A DNA stretch of 64,000 nucleotides from Clostridia bacterium (lineage in GTDB: Bacteria > Bacillota > Clostridia > UBA1381), in NCBI GenBank assembly GCA_017551095.1, contig JAFZMQ010000030.1, positions 1 through 64,000 on the forward strand, in the 5' to 3' direction. Positions within the stretch are counted from its first letter, which is position 1; each line of letters starts with the position of its first letter. This document shows, piece by piece, positions 60,268 to 64,000 of the stretch. The position numbers and the translations under genes were made by a program. The notes beneath the pieces were generated by a model. The model was not told the DNA's origin. It worked only from the letters and a program-made list of their open reading frames with translations, and searched no databases.

Positions 60268-61033
60268 ATATATATTTTCGCATATGCTTTAACGCACTTT
60301 TTTCAAGACGGGAAACCTGTGCCTGAGATATTCCGACCTCGTCAGCAACCTCCATTTGTGTTTTCCCCTGAAAAAACCGCAAATCCAAAATATGCTTTTC
60401 ACGCTCACATAAATGCTTCATCGCCTCGGAAATTGCTATGTGGCGAAGCCAGTTTTCGTCGGTGTTTTTGGTATCTTTGACCTGGTCCATAACAAAAATT
60501 GCCTCGCCTCCGTCATGATAAACAGGCTCGAAAAGGCTTATAGGCTCACATATGGCGTCAAGTGCAAAAACGACCTCTTCCTTTGGAAGATTTAACATAT
60601 TTGCGATTTCCAAAACGGTAGGCTCTTTGGAATTGGCGTTTATGAGGCTTTCCTTTGCGTAAAGTGCCTTGTAGGCAATATCCTTTAAGGAACGGCTGAC
60701 ACGAATGGAATTGTTATCTCTTAAATAGCGGCGTATCTCGCCTATAATCATCGGCACGGCGTATGTGGAAAACTGAACATTCAGGGTAGTGTCAAAATTG
60801 TCAATCGCTTTGATTAACCCAACGCAGCCGACCTGGAATAAATCGTCCGCATTTTCGCCGCGTCCGGAAAACCGCTGGATTACACTCAAAACAAGACGCA
60901 GATTTCCGCGGATAAAGGTTTCACGGGCCTCCTTGTCGCCCTTTTGGATTTTTTCAAAAAGCTCCTCCTTTTCTTTTCGCGTAAGAGTCGGGAGTTTTGT
61001 GGTATTAACACCGCAAATTTCGACTTTGTTCAT
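60266..61033 (-). CDS. sigG: RNA polymerase forespore sigma factor SigG
   Basis: 255 residues. MNKVEICGVNTTKLP is the signature SigG start, followed by region 2 (NLRLVLSVIQRFSGRGENADDLFQVGCVGLIKAIDNFD; TYAVPMIIGEIRRYLRD), region 3 and region 4 (GKTQMEVADEVGISQAQVSRLEKSALKHMRK). It directs late forespore transcription, which in turn depends on the SpoIIIA-SpoIIQ channel encoded nearby. In many Firmicutes sigG follows spoIIGA-sigE; here it directly precedes spoIIIA. ATG 61033 is eight bases after AAGGGGG. Confidence 0.96.
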   Translation of the reverse strand: MNKVEICGVNTTKLPTLTRKEKEELFEKIQKGDKEARETFIRGNLRLVLSVIQRFSGRGENADDLFQVGCVGLIKAIDNFDTTLNVQFSTYAVPMIIGEIRRYLRDNNSIRVSRSLKDIAYKALYAKESLINANSKEPTVLEIANMLNLPKEEVVFALDAICEPISLFEPVYHDGGEAIFVMDQVKDTKNTDENWLRHIAISEAMKHLCEREKHILDLRFFQGKTQMEVADEVGISQAQVSRLEKSALKHMRKYI

Positions 61034-61130
61034 ATACATATCCCCCTTTTTTGAAATTATGTAACGGGATATATCGGAAAATATGTATATCTTTATTATT
61101 TTCAATTTTTTTGTGGGTTATACTTTTTGC

Positions 61131-61165
61131 AAAAAAATATCCCTGTGAAAATTTACACAAGGATA
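61131..61165 (-). terminator. terminator of the trk operon
   Basis: TATCCCTGTG/CACAAGGATA stem with one mismatch, followed on the minus strand by ATTTTTTT; 16 bases beyond the trkH stop. Confidence 0.82.
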
Positions 61166-61181
61166 CTAACAATTTATAATT

Positions 61182-62618
61182 CTATTTCCGCCATGCACTC
61201 GGTGAAAAAAGCACTAACATTGGGAAAATTTCAAGTCTGCCGGCCAACATATCGAAGGTAAGAATTATCTTTGAAAATGCTGAAAACAGGCTGAAATTTT
61301 GTGTCGGTCCGACTTTTGCAAGTCCCGGACCGATATTGTTAAGCGTTGCGACAACTGCCGTAAAGTTGGTTGTATAATCCATGCCGTCAAGGCTTATTAT
61401 GAGTATGGAAATTACATAAATAACTATATATGCCGCCATATACACATTTACCGCACGGATTACGGTATGTTCCACGGGGCGTCCGTTCATAGTCACTTTG
61501 TGGGTACTTTTCGGGTGTGAGGCAATTTTTATTTCTTTAAAAATGCTCTTTACGAATATCATTATTCGTGAAACTTTAATTCCTCCGCCCGTACTTCCTG
61601 CACATGCACCGACGAACATAAGCGTAACCAAAAGCGTTTTTGAAAACTCGGGCCAAACATCAAAATCGGCGGTTGAATAACCCGTAGTGGTTATAAGTGC
61701 CGCTACCTGAAATGCGGAATACCGCACAGTTTCAGAGATCGTATTATATAGCGGACGGATATTTACCGTAACCAAAACTATGGCGAAAAATACTATGCCA
61801 AGATATGCCCGAACTTCCTCGGAGCGAAATACCGAGCGGATTTTTCCAAGCAGAATCAGGTAGTAAATGGAAAAATCAACACCGAATAAAATCATGAATA
61901 CGGTTATTACATTCTGGATATAGGGCGAATAGCCTGAAATCCCTGAATTTAACACGCCGAAGCCTCCCGTACCTGCCGTACCGAAAGAAAGGGTAAGTGA
62001 GGAGAATATGTCAAGTCCGCCCGCATACAGCAAAACTGCTTCAATCAAGGTCAGAATGGTATACATAATATATAGGATTTTTGCGGTTGTACGCACCTTT
62101 GGCACGAGTTTGCTGACAGACGGCCCGGGACTTTCCGCTTTTATCAGGTAAAGGTTATTCCCGCCTGACAGGGGCAAAATAGCAACTAAAAATACCAAAA
62201 CGCCCATACCGCCTATAAAGTGGGTAAAGCTACGCCAAAACAGCATACATTTAGGCAAAGCCTCGACATCTTGAAGTATCGACGCACCCGTTGTCGTAAA
62301 GCCGGAAACCGTTTCAAATACGGCGTCGATAAAATTCGGAATCGCACCGGAAATTACAAACGGTAAAGCACCGAAAATACTCATAACTATCCACGAAAGA
62401 GCAACTATTGTAAAGCCCTCTTTTGAGAACATCGTCTTATCCTTCGTTTTAGGAAGCGTCAAAAGCATACCTAAAATTCCGCAAATTAATATGCATATCA
62501 CAAATGTAAGTACATACGGCTCGGAAAATGCCAAAGCACATATGAGCGGAAGAACGAGTGCTGCCGCCTCGACAATAAGCACCCAGCCGAGTGTGTTTAA
62601 AATGACTTTATAGTTCAT
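61182..62618 (-). CDS. trkH: TrkH-family potassium uptake membrane subunit
   Basis: 478 residues, ten or more membrane segments in the M1-P-M2 repeated pattern of TrkH/KtrB. Selectivity-filter-like segments include VSGFTTTGASIL, GTAGTGGFGVLNSG and ALITTTGYSTADF, each with the key Gly. GACAGSTGGGIKVSRI is a conserved intramembrane loop region. It takes up potassium with the cytosolic gating subunit TrkA, encoded 12 bases upstream. Confidence 0.94.
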   Translation of the reverse strand: MNYKVILNTLGWVLIVEAAALVLPLICALAFSEPYVLTFVICILICGILGMLLTLPKTKDKTMFSKEGFTIVALSWIVMSIFGALPFVISGAIPNFIDAVFETVSGFTTTGASILQDVEALPKCMLFWRSFTHFIGGMGVLVFLVAILPLSGGNNLYLIKAESPGPSVSKLVPKVRTTAKILYIMYTILTLIEAVLLYAGGLDIFSSLTLSFGTAGTGGFGVLNSGISGYSPYIQNVITVFMILFGVDFSIYYLILLGKIRSVFRSEEVRAYLGIVFFAIVLVTVNIRPLYNTISETVRYSAFQVAALITTTGYSTADFDVWPEFSKTLLVTLMFVGACAGSTGGGIKVSRIMIFVKSIFKEIKIASHPKSTHKVTMNGRPVEHTVIRAVNVYMAAYIVIYVISILIISLDGMDYTTNFTAVVATLNNIGPGLAKVGPTQNFSLFSAFSKIILTFDMLAGRLEIFPMLVLFSPSAWRK

Positions 62619-62630
62619 ATCTTTATTCCC

Positions 62631-63989
62631 TTATATCAAAATATCTGAAATGTCTTTTGAGCCTCTGTGTGTAGTTACTACAATAACAGTATCTTTTGGC
62701 TCTATTGTATCCTTGCCGTGAGGAGTTATGATTTTGCCGCCTCTGTTTATACACGCAATACGGGTATTATCCTTTAATTTCAACTGTTCAAGAGGCACAT
62801 TTGCGATAGGTGAGTTTTCCTGAACACGAAATTCCAAAGCTTCCGCTTTTCCGTCTAAAATGAGATGCATTGTCTCAATGTTACTTCCCATTGAATTATG
62901 CTTAGCACGTACAAAACGGAGGATATAATCGGCTGTAATATTCTTTGGATAGATTACTGTATCGAGGTCAAGTCCGTCTAAGACCTCGTCATAGGCAATC
63001 CTGTTCACCTTTGTCACGATTTTGCCGGTCATTTTTGTTTTTGCAAATAGCGAAAGAAGCACATTTTCCTCATCAATGTTGGTAAGTGCGACAAAGGATT
63101 CCGCTTTTGAAAGTCCCTCCTCCAAAAGCACACGGTTTTCAGTGCCGTCAGCGTTTATTATGGAAGCACTTGGGAGCATTTCACAAAGCTTGTCGCAACG
63201 CATAGGATTCTGTTCGATAATTTTTACTCTGATGCCTGTTGCAATAAGCCTTTTTGCGAGATAATATGCGGTTGCACCGCCGCCTACAATTATTGTGTCT
63301 TTTACGCGGTTGGTTTTAACGCTGATTTTCTTAAAGAACTCCACACTTTCTTCGGGAGAACATACAATGCTCACAAAATCGCCGCTTTTTATGATAAAAT
63401 CACCGTTTGGAATATACGCGTTTTCGCCACGCTCAACACCGCATACCAAAACTTCACCGCCGAACTTATTGCTCATATCGGCAATTTTTATATCTGCAAC
63501 GGGTGACTCGGGAGCAACCTTAAACTTTAAAATTTCAACTCTGCCCTTGGCAAAGGTATCTATTTTAATAACAGACGGGAACCGCAAAATTCTTGCAATT
63601 TCCCGTGCCGCCGTGTCCTCCGGGTTAATAATCATGGCAAGACCTAAATCTTCCTTAAAAACATTCAGCCATTTTGCGTATTCGGGATTCCGTACCCTTG
63701 CAATCGTTTGGCAGCCGCCTGTCTTTTTTGCCATAAAGCAGGTCAATAGATTAAGCTCGTCGGCTCCTGTTGCGGCAATTAAAAGGTCGGCATTTTCAAT
63801 CCCGGCGTCATTCAGGGTATCAATATCAGAGCAGCTTCCGCATACGCCCATTATATCGTATTCGTTTATAAGGTCCTGAACGACATTGTATTTTAAGTCA
63901 ATTACGGTTATATTATGCTCTTTTTCCTGCGATAGCTTTTCCGCAAGTTTGTGACCTACCTTTCCGCAACCAACAATGATTATATTCAT
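62631..63989 (-). CDS. trkA: TrkA potassium uptake regulatory subunit
   Basis: 452 residues, a duplicated RCK protein. First Rossmann half MNIIIVGCGKVGHKLAEKL, second half DTIIVGGGATAYYLAKRL, each followed by a TrkA_C domain (about residues 140-220 and 370-450). It binds nucleotides (NAD(H)/ATP) and gates TrkH. First gene of the trk pair; the sequence upstream lies at the window edge, where GAGGAAG is its ribosome-binding site. Confidence 0.95.
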   Translation of the reverse strand: MNIIIVGCGKVGHKLAEKLSQEKEHNITVIDLKYNVVQDLINEYDIMGVCGSCSDIDTLNDAGIENADLLIAATGADELNLLTCFMAKKTGGCQTIARVRNPEYAKWLNVFKEDLGLAMIINPEDTAAREIARILRFPSVIKIDTFAKGRVEILKFKVAPESPVADIKIADMSNKFGGEVLVCGVERGENAYIPNGDFIIKSGDFVSIVCSPEESVEFFKKISVKTNRVKDTIIVGGGATAYYLAKRLIATGIRVKIIEQNPMRCDKLCEMLPSASIINADGTENRVLLEEGLSKAESFVALTNIDEENVLLSLFAKTKMTGKIVTKVNRIAYDEVLDGLDLDTVIYPKNITADYILRFVRAKHNSMGSNIETMHLILDGKAEALEFRVQENSPIANVPLEQLKLKDNTRIACINRGGKIITPHGKDTIEPKDTVIVVTTHRGSKDISDILI

Positions 63990-64000
63990 AATACTTCCTC

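Overview
The window looks like a chromosomal segment of an endospore-forming member of the Clostridia (Bacillota). The reasons are a complete spoIIIA operon (AA to AH), sigG, spoIIID and a SpoIIQ-like gene; a str operon with an L7Ae-like protein ahead of rpsL; consensus sigma-A promoters and U-rich intrinsic terminators; and two S-layer-homology (SLH) proteins, one of which looks like the main S-layer subunit. The closest genus cannot be fixed from sequence alone. No prophage, insertion sequence, rRNA or CRISPR array is visible.

Layout. 1-4.7 kb: the 3' end of a ComM/YifB-like ATPase, a deacetylase/acetyltransferase pair, an acyl-CoA ligase and prfA. 5-8.4 kb: a large SLH protein behind two tandem promoters, followed by a repeat-rich gap. 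8.9-15.5 kb: cyclophilin lipoprotein, gyrA, a methyltransferase, a DUF421/DUF4363 pair and purB. 15.6-18.3 kb: a TrpXYZ-like ABC transporter with an unusual repeat-bearing leader. 18.5-23.7 kb: a small lipoprotein and the str operon (tuf, fusA, rpsG, rpsL, L7Ae-like). 23.7-27.8 kb: an orphan solute-binding protein, a second SLH protein and a SpoIIQ-like LytM protein. 27.9-30.8 kb: an initiator tRNA whose 3' half is repeated 186 bp further on, then a restriction-modification island with a C-protein-like regulator. 30.9-34.6 kb: SstT, a CapA-like protein and small metabolic genes.

34.8-44.1 kb is the most distinctive region. It reads as one collinear transcription unit. It encodes five Nif11/NHLP-type leader peptides in a row, a stub of the HlyD-like secretion protein, the two NHLP-type export ABC transporters (the first with a C39 peptidase), a STAS protein, a membrane-bound Cache-HAMP-SpoIIE phosphatase, a sixth leader peptide and an RsbW-like kinase. 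No peptide-modifying enzyme is present and no predicted core contains cysteine. This suggests a peptide export system joined to a partner-switching sensory circuit, not a conventional bacteriocin cluster.

44.1-54.6 kb: a DacF-like protein whose catalytic Ser and Lys are replaced, a ComEA-like protein, a 107-bp inverted-repeat element, a two-component system with a GerMN protein, a LOG-family enzyme, malQ, a 43-residue ORF, spoIIID and two tandem nucleotidyltransferase-fold paralogues. 54.7-64 kb: a zinc-ribbon membrane protein, asp23, the spoIIIA operon, sigG and the TrkH/TrkA potassium uptake pair.

Starts were chosen from Shine-Dalgarno spacing and family alignment from memory. No database search was run, so family names rest on recognised motifs.
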